Source: Alicyclobacillus tolerans (lineage in GTDB: Bacteria > Bacillota > Bacilli > Alicyclobacillales > Alicyclobacillaceae). From it: a stretch of DNA of 64,000 nt. The notes under the pieces are model-generated. The model searched no databases and was not told the origin of the DNA. It saw only the letters and a program-made list of their open reading frames with translations. Below are positions 54,913 to 63,382 of this stretch, piece by piece. The translations under genes were made by a program, and so were the position numbers. Numbering within the stretch: the first letter of the stretch is position 1; each line of letters starts with the position of its first letter. The stretch covers positions 48,077 through 112,076 of the forward strand of contig NZ_JXBW01000005.1 of the NCBI RefSeq assembly GCF_001447355.1, read 5' to 3'.

Positions 54913-55106
54913 ACCGATCCCCCCGTCCATAAAAATCCAACCGTACAAGTTAGAGCACTCGATTGCTTAGAGTCGTATCACCTCCACAACGTTCAGTAGT
55001 CGGTGCAAGCAGGTTTCAGATAATCCATATAAACCAATTTTATACGGACTAAAATAAACAACCAATCACACCGACCAACAGGCTTTGTATGCGCTTTCTA
55101 ATAAGG

Positions 55107-55135
55107 ATCATAGCGAAGAACCCATGGGTAGTCAA
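55107..55135 (-). promoter_or_regulatory. Sigma-A promoter of the arabinoside importer operon
   Basis: Minus strand TTGACT (55130-55135), 17 bases, TATGAT (55107-55112): near consensus. Confidence 0.8.
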
Positions 55136-55140
55136 CATGA

Positions 55141-55180
55141 ATTTTATATAAACAAAAACTGTTTTTGATTTATGTAAAAT
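55141..55180 (-). promoter_or_regulatory. 40-bp AT-rich dyad adjoining the importer -35 box
   Basis: ATTTTATATAAA (55141-55152) mirrors TTTATGTAAAAT (55169-55180) with one mismatch, and the centre CAAAAACTGTTTTTG (55153-55167) is itself a perfect dyad; one unpaired A at 55168. It ends five bases from the -35, a position suiting an activator or a repressor of the promoter. The ArsR-type protein encoded next door is the obvious candidate ligand. Confidence 0.65.
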
Positions 55181-55231
55181 AATTGACGAGCTTTGTCGAT
55201 TGAGAATCCGCTATTGCTCTATCCTCCTGTA

Positions 55232-56149
55232 TCACGCTTCGTGGCGGTGTAAGACGCGAACGGTGATGTCACTCTGATAGTGCCCAAAGCTCCTGCCGTA
55301 AATCGTTAGTCCACCGATGTGTTCTGCCTTCTCCGGTACCCCAATTCGAAGTTTGATTTCATGTTTATCGAAAGGCTGTAAATCGTCAATTGTTACGTCG
55401 GATATACGACATCCATCAATGAACGAGCCGTTTCGATTTACTCGAACCAGTTTTAGAACCCCATGTTGGTTCAAGTGTGGAGGCCACCAGTCTGGATTTT
55501 GTTTACCTCGTTCATCACCAAAATCACCCGGACTCGTCCAATAACCCAGTTCGACACCGTTAATATAGAAATAAATATCGGACGGAAAATCATTGTTGTA
55601 TGACGGTGCCTCCGAAGATAGTTCCGCAAGAATTTGGATTTCCTCCACCCTACGCCCAGGCTTTATGTAATTCGGAATCCAGTATTCTAGATACCCCTTT
55701 GTAAGCCATACAATCTCCGCATTAACATGTTCGGGATCTGCAAAGTAGCGGGGATCATCGAAGTCGCCGATGATGCTGTTTTTGGTCGCAAGACCACAGG
55801 TCGGCTCGACATCGAAGGCCACATAGTGCCCTACCTTGATATCTACCTCATATAGATTGTCATGCGGCTCTTCGACATCTATGTCGATTATGATTTTTTT
55901 CTCATTTAAGAAACAAAACTTTTGCAATCCATGTTTAGCACCGGTAGTCTCAGTCACTAGTAAACCACTTTCTTCCAATTTGCGCACATGTTGCGTAATA
56001 GCGCCATTTGTAAGATTTAATCTTTTCGCTATTTCATCCAAATTCAACCGTTCGTGATGTAGAAGCAACATCAAAATCTCTACGCGAACCTCCGAGCTTA
56101 GCGCCTTGAAGATGTGCATACTAGAACGCAAATCCTTTATGTGGATCAC
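55232..56149 (-). CDS. ArsR-type winged-helix regulator with large C-terminal domain
   Basis: 305 aa from GTG 56149 (GAGGTGAACT upstream); an ATG at 56167 would add six residues but lies within a dyad arm. The N-terminal 85 residues form a winged helix: MHIFKALSSEVRVEILMLLLHHERLNLDEIAKRLNLTNGAITQHVRKLEESGLL. Residues from about 88 on are unlike ArsR sensors: no metal-binding Cys/His clusters but a beta-rich stretch with CGLATKNSIIGDFDDPRYFADPEH, WIPNYIKPGRRVEEIQILAELSSEAP, DIYFYINGVELGYWTSPGDFGD and NPDWWPPHLNQHGVLKLVRVN, resembling carbohydrate-binding or jelly-roll folds. Probably a sugar-responsive regulator of the importer; it lies 86 bases after araM. Sampled GC about 42%. Confidence 0.8.
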   Translation of the reverse strand: MIHIKDLRSSMHIFKALSSEVRVEILMLLLHHERLNLDEIAKRLNLTNGAITQHVRKLEESGLLVTETTGAKHGLQKFCFLNEKKIIIDIDVEEPHDNLYEVDIKVGHYVAFDVEPTCGLATKNSIIGDFDDPRYFADPEHVNAEIVWLTKGYLEYWIPNYIKPGRRVEEIQILAELSSEAPSYNNDFPSDIYFYINGVELGYWTSPGDFGDERGKQNPDWWPPHLNQHGVLKLVRVNRNGSFIDGCRISDVTIDDLQPFDKHEIKLRIGVPEKAEHIGGLTIYGRSFGHYQSDITVRVLHRHEA

Positions 56150-56162
56150 ACAGTTCACCTCA

Positions 56163-56204
56163 GGCATACGTTTATTTCATATAATTATAAAATAAACGTA
56201 TGCC
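56163..56204 (-). promoter_or_regulatory. Perfect 15-bp inverted repeat upstream of the ArsR-type gene
   Basis: GGCATACGTTTATTT (56163-56177) and AAATAAACGTATGCC (56190-56204) with a 12-base AT-only-type centre that includes TATAATTATA. No T-run follows on the minus strand, so an operator or RNA structure is likelier than a terminator. It lies 13 bases upstream of the chosen GTG start. Confidence 0.75.
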
Positions 56205-56235
56205 AAATCCAAGTCATTCCTGCTGAAAGATTCCG

Positions 56236-57438
56236 TTATTGCAGCTTCAGTACACCACGTGCCTTTTCATTCAAAAACCGGAGCATCGTATATCGATTTC
56301 GCAGCCTGTAGGCACGTGTAAGACTCGCGGCCACCAAATGAGCGTCAATCCCGAGTTCTGCTGGCTCCTCGGCCCCGCCAACAAGCCGAATCCACGCGCG
56401 GAAATCGTCGGCCGACGGCAGACCTGCGAGCAAGCGATATACTGCTTCGACTTGCTCGCCACATCCTTCTTGTCCCGACTGGCCTTCTAAGCTCTGCATG
56501 GCCGCTAGCACATTCTTTTTGTACGTTTCTGCGATCACGGCGCTCGCCGCCCCCACCTTCAAGCCATGAAGCACCTGTGGTTTACCTGTTCGCAACAACT
56601 CCATCTCCCAATCATGAGACAGATGATGTTCACCTCCAGAGGCGGGATGAGACTGCCCGAACAATAGCATGGCAAGGCCCGATAGAATTAAAGCACGCAT
56701 CAGGATGGAGAGCCCTTCCGGGCCACCAGCTCGAATCTCATGCACGTGATCGACACAAGTTTCTAAGGCCTTGGCTGTCAGTGTCGCAATCCACGGACAA
56801 TAGGGCTCATCAGCAACCAGATGTCCAAAATTCCAATCGGCAAGCGATGTGAACTTCCCAATCATGTCGCCAAATCCAGACGCGGCCAACCGCCTTGGCG
56901 CCTGCACCAATACGTTCACGTCGGCGAACACCGCAATGGGTGCTTGTGTTTGGAATGTCTGCTTCACCCCCCGTACAATCAACGGCGCCCCCGCCGACGT
57001 GAATCCGTCGACCGACGCGGCGGTCGGAACTGAAATAAACGGTATCTTCATTTTAAAACTGCAAAAACGTGCGATGTCATGAACCGTCCCGGCACCGACC
57101 GCCAGTATCGCTTCGGTTTGAGGCGAGCATGCAAGAAAACCTTGCACGAGTGTCCGCTCATCAGCCACGACGTCGCCATTCATATCGGGCTCCATGATGC
57201 AGACACTCGAGGTCACAGCGAGCTCTTTCAGCCTATTGGCCAATTCCTGCCCCGCCGCTCGAAACGTGTTTCCATCGGCAAATATACATACATGTCGAAA
57301 CGAAGATTGCACAAATGCCGCAGCCCGTTGCAAAGCATCCGGCTCCACGACAATTTCGCGAATCTCGATAGGATGATGCGTCAGCCCACATGAACATTCG
57401 GCTGCAAGGCGATTCAATTCCTCAATCGTCCAATCCAT
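56236..57438 (-). CDS. araM: sn-Glycerol-1-phosphate dehydrogenase
   Basis: 400 aa from ATG 57438 (GGGTGGAGTGCGCT upstream). Iron-containing-ADH-like fold: VGAGTVHDIARFCSFKMKIPFISVPTAASVDGFTSAGAPLI (NAD and metal region), FGDMIGKFTSLADW and GGEHHLSHDWEM with the metal His residues. The Bacillus AraM enzyme reduces DHAP to sn-glycerol-1-phosphate, the archaeal-type stereoisomer, for heptaprenylglyceryl phosphate, and its gene sits in the arabinose operon just as here (fourth after araB, araD and araA). Why it belongs to arabinose metabolism is not established. Confidence 0.93.
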   Translation of the reverse strand: MDWTIEELNRLAAECSCGLTHHPIEIREIVVEPDALQRAAAFVQSSFRHVCIFADGNTFRAAGQELANRLKELAVTSSVCIMEPDMNGDVVADERTLVQGFLACSPQTEAILAVGAGTVHDIARFCSFKMKIPFISVPTAASVDGFTSAGAPLIVRGVKQTFQTQAPIAVFADVNVLVQAPRRLAASGFGDMIGKFTSLADWNFGHLVADEPYCPWIATLTAKALETCVDHVHEIRAGGPEGLSILMRALILSGLAMLLFGQSHPASGGEHHLSHDWEMELLRTGKPQVLHGLKVGAASAVIAETYKKNVLAAMQSLEGQSGQEGCGEQVEAVYRLLAGLPSADDFRAWIRLVGGAEEPAELGIDAHLVAASLTRAYRLRNRYTMLRFLNEKARGVLKLQ

Positions 57439-57510
57439 AGCGCACTCCACCCCCCCTTGGACACAATCAGGGCTTCACCACGCAGCCCTTATCTATCCGT
57501 CTGAAACGCA

Positions 57511-58992
57511 TCACCGATAACACACTTCATTCCAGCGCAGCTCATTTTGAATGGAAACCGGATTCGTCGTCTGGTCGATCACGATGCATTCCACGCCTGC
57601 CATTTGCGCAAAATCCCGAAGTTGCTCGACGTGTACGCGATACGAAAAACAAGTGTGGTGCGCGCCCCCAGCCAAAATCCAACTCTCCGCAGCTGTGGAT
57701 AGCGAAGGCAACGGCCGCCACAACACGCGTGCAACTGGCAATTTGGGCATGTCCCTATCGGGTTGTACCGCATCCACTTCGTTGACCACAAGGCGGAAAC
57801 GATGCCCGAGATCGACGAGGGTCGCCTGCACGGCGCGGCCACTCGCCCCGTCGAACACAAGGCGTGCCGGATCTTCCTTACCACCAATCGATAGGGGGTG
57901 AACCTCGATACGTGGGCGCGTCGCTGCAATCGTCGGACAAACTTCCAACATATGTGCACCGAGCACCAATTCATGCCCCGGTTCGAAGTGGTAGGTGTAA
58001 TCCTCCATGAAAGACGTGCCTTCGCCGCGCGCCATAACCTTCATCAAGCGGACGAGTGCCGCCGTCTTCCAATCTCCTTCGCCGCCGAACCCATACCCGT
58101 CTGCCATCAAGCGCTGTACGGCCAAACCAGGCAATTGCCGCAACCCATGCAAATCTTCAAAGGTTGTCGTGAATGCGTGAAATCCGCCCTCTTCCAGAAA
58201 GGCACGCAACCCTAGTTCGATACGCGCCTGCTCGCGAACCGCATCGCGCAGTGCCCCTTCCGATCGCGCCGCCGGATCAAAGTCGTACAACGTCTCATAC
58301 TCGTCCATCAATTGATCGACCTGTTGCTCGGAGATAGCCTGAACGCGTTCGACAAGATCGCCAACGCCATAGCCGTTGACCGACCAGCCCAGTTGCAGTT
58401 CCGCCTCCACCTTATCTCCCTCGGTGACGGCCACCTGTCGCATGTTATCGCCAAAGCGAGCGACGCGGATCTGCCTGCTCTCCGCAAAGGCCGCCGCCGT
58501 CTGCGCCCAATCGCGAATACGCGCCTGCACGGCTTCGTTCTGCCAGTGGCCAACCACGACTTTGCGCGCAATGTTCATGCGGCTGACCATGAAGCCAAAC
58601 TCGCGATCGCCATGCGCAGACTGATTCAGGTTCATAAAATCCATGTCAATGCTGTCCCACGGAATGTCACGATTAAACTGCGTATGCAGGTGCAACATGG
58701 GTTTGTGTAGCACCGACAAACCATGAATCCACATCTTTGCCGGAGAGAACGTATGCATCCAGACGATTACCCCCGAACAGCGATCGTCCGCATTGGCCTC
58801 GAGACAAAAGCGCCGAATTTCCTCCGAGTCTTTGAGCACGGCCTTAAAGGTAATAGCATGAGCCGGCTGGACGACTTGGGTAAGCGTCTGCGCGACCTCG
58901 CGGGCGTGTCGTTCGACTTCCTCCACGACCTCCGGCCCGTAGAGAAACTGACTGCCTACAGCGAACCAAAACTCATAAGACTTCAAATGCAT
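57511..58992 (-). CDS. araA: L-arabinose isomerase
   Basis: 493 aa from ATG 58992 (GGAGGATGCAAAC upstream); a longer frame to 59067 is not needed. Family features: [19 protein letters not shown] at the start, [57 protein letters not shown] and [24 protein letters not shown] with catalytic Glu and His ligands. Mn-dependent conversion of L-arabinose to L-ribulose in the cytoplasm. Length and motifs intact. Follows araD by 76 bases and precedes araM in the AraR-type operon. Confidence 0.97.
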   Translation of the reverse strand: MHLKSYEFWFAVGSQFLYGPEVVEEVERHAREVAQTLTQVVQPAHAITFKAVLKDSEEIRRFCLEANADDRCSGVIVWMHTFSPAKMWIHGLSVLHKPMLHLHTQFNRDIPWDSIDMDFMNLNQSAHGDREFGFMVSRMNIARKVVVGHWQNEAVQARIRDWAQTAAAFAESRQIRVARFGDNMRQVAVTEGDKVEAELQLGWSVNGYGVGDLVERVQAISEQQVDQLMDEYETLYDFDPAARSEGALRDAVREQARIELGLRAFLEEGGFHAFTTTFEDLHGLRQLPGLAVQRLMADGYGFGGEGDWKTAALVRLMKVMARGEGTSFMEDYTYHFEPGHELVLGAHMLEVCPTIAATRPRIEVHPLSIGGKEDPARLVFDGASGRAVQATLVDLGHRFRLVVNEVDAVQPDRDMPKLPVARVLWRPLPSLSTAAESWILAGGAHHTCFSYRVHVEQLRDFAQMAGVECIVIDQTTNPVSIQNELRWNEVCYR

Positions 58993-59068
58993 GTTTGCAT
59001 CCTCCATTTTGACGACTTGTTTGATACGCCGGAAGTCGCTTGGCCACAACCACCGTTGTCCGGACAAG

Positions 59069-59782
59069 TCAATGTGTGCTCACGCGATTCGTTTGCCCGT
59101 AATACGCATGGGCACCGTGTTTCCGGTAATAGTGTTTATCAAGGAGAAATTGATCAATGGCGGCCCAGTTCTCGTTCAAGCGAACCGTATTGAGCGCCAT
59201 CTTTGCGACAATTTCAAGGACAACCGCGTGATAGACCGCATCCTGGGGATCTTTCCCCCAGCAAAACGGCGCGTGATTGGCGACGAGAATGCCTGGCATG
59301 GCTTTCGGATCGAGTCCCAACTCTGCAAAGGTTTCGACGATCACGTTGCCTGTCTCTAACTCGTAAGCCTGCTCCACTTCGGTTTGCGTCAACTTGCGAG
59401 TGCACGGGATATCCCCATAAAAGTAGTCCGCATGCGTCGTGCCTAAAGCCGGGATTGGCATGGCGGCCTGTGCCCACACCGTGGCCCACGGTGTGTGGGT
59501 TTAAACGTCCCCGCCGATTTCGGGGAATGCCTTATAGAGTACGAGATGTGTTGGCGTGTCAGAGGATGGGCGCAAATCGCCCTCGATGACGTTGCCGTCA
59601 AAGTCGACGACCACCATGTCCTCCGCCGTTAACTCTTCATAAGGCACGCCGCTAGGCTTGATGACCACAAGGGAATCCGCCCTTGAAATACCGCTCACGT
59701 TTCCCCACGTAAAGGTGACGAGTTCATGTTTAGGCAATGCGAGGTTGGCTGCCAACACCGCTTGTTTCAATTCCTCTAGCAT
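59069..59782 (-). pseudogene. araD: L-ribulose-5-phosphate 4-epimerase with in-frame TAA at codon 94
   Basis: The frame from ATG 59782 encodes 237 codons of a canonical AraD, interrupted once by TAA at 59501-59503. Before it: [41 protein letters not shown] and [19 protein letters not shown]. After it, in the same frame: THTPWATVWAQAAMPIPALGTTHADYFYG and DKHYYRKHGAHAYYGQ. The TAA occupies the first His of the HTH zinc motif (His95 of E. coli AraD), so even readthrough would need His inserted to be active. Start overlaps the araB stop by seven bases. With araA and araB intact, loss would cause toxic L-ribulose-5-phosphate build-up. A sequencing error is a real alternative. Confidence 0.9.
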
Positions 59783-61464
59783 ACCGGCACCTCATCCTTT
59801 GTCGTTGCACTTTTCAGTTGCTTCAAAGCCTTCATCACGTTGTTCTCGCCGCGCCCGAAATAGTCATACAAGCGTGCATACTCGGCGTACAGCACGTCAT
59901 AGACCTTCACGGCATCTTCTTGCGGCACATAGGCATCCGGCTTTACGCCCCCCATTTCGCGGGCGGCATCCTGGATGGAGTCGTAGCCACCATTGGTCTT
60001 GCCCGCCGCAACCGCGCCAAACATGGCCGAGCCCAACGCAGGCGTCTGCGACGATGCGCCAATGCGAATTGGCATGTTTAGCACATCGGCGTAAATCTGC
60101 ATCATCAGGTCGTTCTTTTCGGCGATCCCGCCACAAGCATAGACCTCGTCGACAGGCACCCCGTGTTCGCGGAACGTCTCGACAATCATCCGCGTTCCAA
60201 ACGCCGTCGCCTCAATCAACGCCCGATAGATTTCCTCCGGCTTTGTGGCAAGTGTCGCGCCAAGCAACATGCCAGTTAAATCGGCATCCACTAACGTCGA
60301 ACGATTGCCGTTCCACCAATCGAGCGCCAAAAGCCCACTTTCACCGGGGCGCAAAGCTTTGGCCTTTTGGGTAAGCAACTGGTGAATACCTACCCCCTGG
60401 CGCTTCGCTTCTTCCGCATAACTGACGGGTACACACTGTTCGATGAACCATTCGAAATGGTCGCCGACGCACGACTGTCCAGCCTCGTATCCCATATACC
60501 CAGGGATAATCCCGTCCTCGACAACGCCACACATACCTGGCACCATGCGCTCTTCGGTCCCAAGCAAGACATGACACGTCGAAGTCCCCATGATCATCAG
60601 GAGTTTGCCCGGTTCCGTAATCCCTACAGCGGGCATTGAGACGTGCGCGTCGACGTTAGCAACGGCGACTGGCGTGCCTGGTTGAAGCCCTATGAGGTTG
60701 GCTGCCACCTCGGTTAACTCACCGGCGCGCGTGCCAATGGGCCGAATCTCTCCCCGCAACTTGTCGTCGATGACGTTTTCCAACCGCGGATCGAGCGCAC
60801 GAAAGAAGTCTTGGCTGGGATACCCGTCGCGTTTGTGCCAAATGGCCTTGTACCCCGCAGTACACGAGTTGCGAACCAGCTTTCCAGTCAACTGCATAAC
60901 GACCCAGTCTGCGGCTTCCACCATGACGTCTGCGGCATCATAAATTTCTGGCGCCTCATTGAGGATTTGCCATAGCTTTGGAAGCATCCACTCAGACGAT
61001 ATTTTGCCTCCGTATCGCGCCAAAAAGGTCTCGCCGCGAGAATTTGCGATCTCGTTCAGGCGATTCGCTTCGTCTTGTGCTGCATGGTGTTTCCAAAGCT
61101 TGACGTAGCTGTGCGGGTGGCTTGCAAACTCAGGACGCATACAAAGCGGCGTGCCGTCCGCTGCGATAGGCAACATGGTGCAAGCCGTAAAGTCAATGCC
61201 TATACCGATGACGTCAGCGGGTTCCACGCCAGCGGCTTGGAGGAGTTGCGGAATCGTCTCATGCAATACCTCCAAGTAGTCGCCAGGGTGTTGTAAGGCC
61301 CAGTCGTCTTCTAAGCGGGTCACGCCATCCGGCAAATACGCGTCCATGACGCCGTGCGTATATGCCTTCACAGCCGTCGCCACTTCACGACCCGTTCCTA
61401 CTTCCACCAAAACGGCTCGCCCAGACTGTGTACCGAAATCGACCCCGATGCTGTACTTCGCCAT
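59776..61464 (-). CDS. araB: L-ribulokinase
   Basis: 562 aa from ATG 61464 ([18 protein letters not shown]); GTG 61476 and ATG 61470 are nearby alternatives. FGGY-kinase fold: N-terminal phosphate-binding [31 protein letters not shown], the FGGY-type [29 protein letters not shown] and [11 protein letters not shown]. Phosphorylates L-ribulose with ATP. First gene of araB-araD-araA-araM; two AraR-like boxes lie just upstream (61511-61526, 61545-61561). Its stop overlaps araD by seven bases. Confidence 0.97.
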   Translation of the reverse strand: MAKYSIGVDFGTQSGRAVLVEVGTGREVATAVKAYTHGVMDAYLPDGVTRLEDDWALQHPGDYLEVLHETIPQLLQAAGVEPADVIGIGIDFTACTMLPIAADGTPLCMRPEFASHPHSYVKLWKHHAAQDEANRLNEIANSRGETFLARYGGKISSEWMLPKLWQILNEAPEIYDAADVMVEAADWVVMQLTGKLVRNSCTAGYKAIWHKRDGYPSQDFFRALDPRLENVIDDKLRGEIRPIGTRAGELTEVAANLIGLQPGTPVAVANVDAHVSMPAVGITEPGKLLMIMGTSTCHVLLGTEERMVPGMCGVVEDGIIPGYMGYEAGQSCVGDHFEWFIEQCVPVSYAEEAKRQGVGIHQLLTQKAKALRPGESGLLALDWWNGNRSTLVDADLTGMLLGATLATKPEEIYRALIEATAFGTRMIVETFREHGVPVDEVYACGGIAEKNDLMMQIYADVLNMPIRIGASSQTPALGSAMFGAVAAGKTNGGYDSIQDAAREMGGVKPDAYVPQEDAVKVYDVLYAEYARLYDYFGRGENNVMKALKQLKSATTKDEVPVC

Positions 61465-61510
61465 ATTCATCACCACAACCCATCGATTAGTGAAACCGCC
61501 CTCACTAACA

Positions 61511-61561
61511 AATTGTACTTACAACTACGAACGATAACAACGACTTATTCGTACAAGTTAT
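61511..61561 (-). promoter_or_regulatory. Pair of AraR-like operators upstream of araB
   Basis: AATTGTACTTACAACT (61511-61526) and TTATTCGTACAAGTTAT (61545-61561) resemble the AraR box ATTTGTACGTACAAAT; centres about 34 bp apart, on roughly the same helix face. No AraR gene is in the window. Confidence 0.65.
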
Positions 61562-63012
61562 CCCGAAAAATTGGCCTTTTGCACTGAATTCGGGTCTTGT
61601 GCGGAAGATCCCTTGCGCATCGAAGCCTTGCCACGCATCCAAAACTGTTCAATTTCCTCAAGCGACTTATTTTTCGTCTCCGGGACAAGCGTGCTCACAA
61701 ACACAAAGCAAACTACATTGATAACTGCAAAGATCCAGAATGTATCGGCACCGCCAAGTCCATTGAGCAACATGGGCGTAAATTGACCAATGGCCCAGTT
61801 TGCGCCCCATAGGAAGATGGTCGCAACGCCTGCAGCTCGTGCCCGCAGGTGATTCGGAAAGATTTCCGGAATCATGATCCACGGGATAGGACCCATCGAA
61901 ACGCTGAAGGCAGCGGTAAAGCCCATAATAAAGAGAATCAACCAGAAACCGTTGGAAATGTGGAAAAAGAACGTGGCCCCCATTAAAGCCATGAATATCG
62001 CCATCAGTGCGGAACCAATTTGCATGAGGCGGCGGCGTCCAACGCGATCGATCAAAAACACCGCAACGACTGTGAACACGACCCACATGGCACCAAAAAA
62101 GGCTTGGATGGAAAAGTCGGAGTTCAAACCGAAGCCAACCATTTTGAAGATTTCTGGTCCATAATATGTGACCGCATTCATGCCAATGACTTGATTGAAC
62201 AAAGCAAGCAAAATGCCAACTACGAGCGCCTTGCGTAGACCTGGTTTCAGCAAATCGCCAACGCTGCTACTTGCTTCATTGCGCAGTGAGTCCTCAATGG
62301 TCTGCAACTCAGTCTTCGCGACGGACTCCCCGTTGATTTTCGTCAAGATAGCGAGGGACTGTTGACTGCGCCCGGCCTTAACCAACCAGCGCGGGCTTTC
62401 TGGAGCAAACAACAACACGAAAAAGAAAATCGCAGCTGGCACCGCACCGAGCCCAAGCATCCACCGCCACCCGGTGTGTGTGTCCCATGCGACGGTACCC
62501 GACCTTTGGATGAGGAAATTGGTTACATACGTTGCAGAAATGCCAATGATAGTAAGCAACTGATAGAGCGACGAGAGTGCACCGCGAATACGAGGGGGCG
62601 CACATTCGGAGATGTACGTGACCGACAGAGATGATCCCATACCGATGCCCAAACCACCAATGATACGTGCAACAATGAGTACGGTTACATCAGACGAAAA
62701 CGCTGACACGATGGCTGCAATTGCAAACAAGAAAGCCGCTGTCATCAGGACCTTGCGCCGACCGATGCGATCACTCATGAAGCCGGATACACCAACACCT
62801 ATCACACCGCCAATCATAATGCTGGATATGACAAGGCCTTGCATGAATGCACTCAGGTTATAGAGCGTTTTCAAGAACCCAATCGCACCAGAAATCACGG
62901 CCGTATCGTAACCGTACAGTAAACCCCCAAGAGCAGCTGCGCAAGAAATCATGACGACATATAGAGCCGAGCCAGTCTGGTGAGGCCTTCCTTGTGATAT
63001 GGAGCGACTCAT
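61558..63012 (-). CDS. araE: Arabinose:proton symporter (MFS sugar porter)
   Basis: 484 aa from ATG 63012. Twelve helices with sugar-porter signatures: LGGLLYGYDTAVISGA, DRIGRRKVL, the PESPRWL motif after helix 6, QVIGMNAVTYYGPEIF, DRVGRRRLM and the C-terminal VPETKNKSLEEIE. Relatives include AraE/XylE/GalP. Location beside araB and AraR-like boxes in its promoter (63121-63168) indicate L-arabinose. It provides monosaccharide uptake next to the oligosaccharide ABC system. Confidence 0.92.
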   Translation of the reverse strand: MSRSISQGRPHQTGSALYVVMISCAAALGGLLYGYDTAVISGAIGFLKTLYNLSAFMQGLVISSIMIGGVIGVGVSGFMSDRIGRRKVLMTAAFLFAIAAIVSAFSSDVTVLIVARIIGGLGIGMGSSLSVTYISECAPPRIRGALSSLYQLLTIIGISATYVTNFLIQRSGTVAWDTHTGWRWMLGLGAVPAAIFFFVLLFAPESPRWLVKAGRSQQSLAILTKINGESVAKTELQTIEDSLRNEASSSVGDLLKPGLRKALVVGILLALFNQVIGMNAVTYYGPEIFKMVGFGLNSDFSIQAFFGAMWVVFTVVAVFLIDRVGRRRLMQIGSALMAIFMALMGATFFFHISNGFWLILFIMGFTAAFSVSMGPIPWIMIPEIFPNHLRARAAGVATIFLWGANWAIGQFTPMLLNGLGGADTFWIFAVINVVCFVFVSTLVPETKNKSLEEIEQFWMRGKASMRKGSSAQDPNSVQKANFSG

Positions 63013-63382
63013 CGATAATTCCTCCTTCCGGGTACATCAAACTTCTCGCGAAACACAATTAACCATAGTCACCATGGGCAATAAACGACCGACTAGCCCC
63101 CTCCCGAATAGAATCCGTTTACAAATGTTCGGACGAATATTAGTTATACTGCATTTGTACGTACAACTTGTAGGATAATGCGCTTTATTGGCTTTGTCAA
63201 TCCAAATTGATTTTGTGATGGTCCAGAGGCTTGGTCGAGGCAGCACCATACGCAAGGTTTTCCTTGGCAGATGTCGCGACAATATGAGGGAGTGTATAGC
63301 GGGGGCTGGCGATAAGAACATGCCCCAGACAGGGTTGCTAAAGCCCCGCCTGGAGGCTACACACAAAATCCCTAGAACGAGT
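63013..63382. other. Intergenic region between the GH127 gene and araE
   Basis: 370 bases. It contains the araE promoter region with two AraR-like boxes (63121-63138 and 63153-63168) and, toward 63300-63360, GCGGGG/CCCCGC arms separated by a long loop that could terminate the upstream minus-strand gene. No coding sequence with a start signal was found. Confidence 0.55.
63121..63168 (-). promoter_or_regulatory. AraR-like operators and probable araE promoter
   Basis: ATTTGTACGTACAACT (63153-63168) contains the perfect palindrome TTGTACGTACAA; ACAAATGTTCGGACGAAT (63121-63138) is a second, looser copy. On the minus strand TTGTAC (63161-63166) with TAATAT 18 bases on could be -35/-10, so the strong box covers the promoter. 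Confidence 0.75.

Larger units (their letters stand above)
54913..55231. other. AT-rich regulatory region upstream of the arabinoside importer
   Basis: 319 bases with no gene. On the minus strand it holds the importer promoter (55107-55135), a 40-bp dyad (55141-55180) and a 195-base untranslated leader from the expected start site near 55100 to 54912. The leader shows no clear riboswitch. The 3' end of the ArsR-type gene closes it. Confidence 0.7.

Noticed and set aside
59069..59479. Two separate short epimerase genes instead of one interrupted araD
   Set aside because: Both parts are in the same frame and abut at one stop codon; the downstream part has no ribosome binding site and starts inside the conserved core.
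59498..59506. GTTTAAAC palindrome at the araD stop as a regulatory site
   Set aside because: An 8-base palindrome inside a coding frame is easily explained by chance; the stop codon itself is the notable point.
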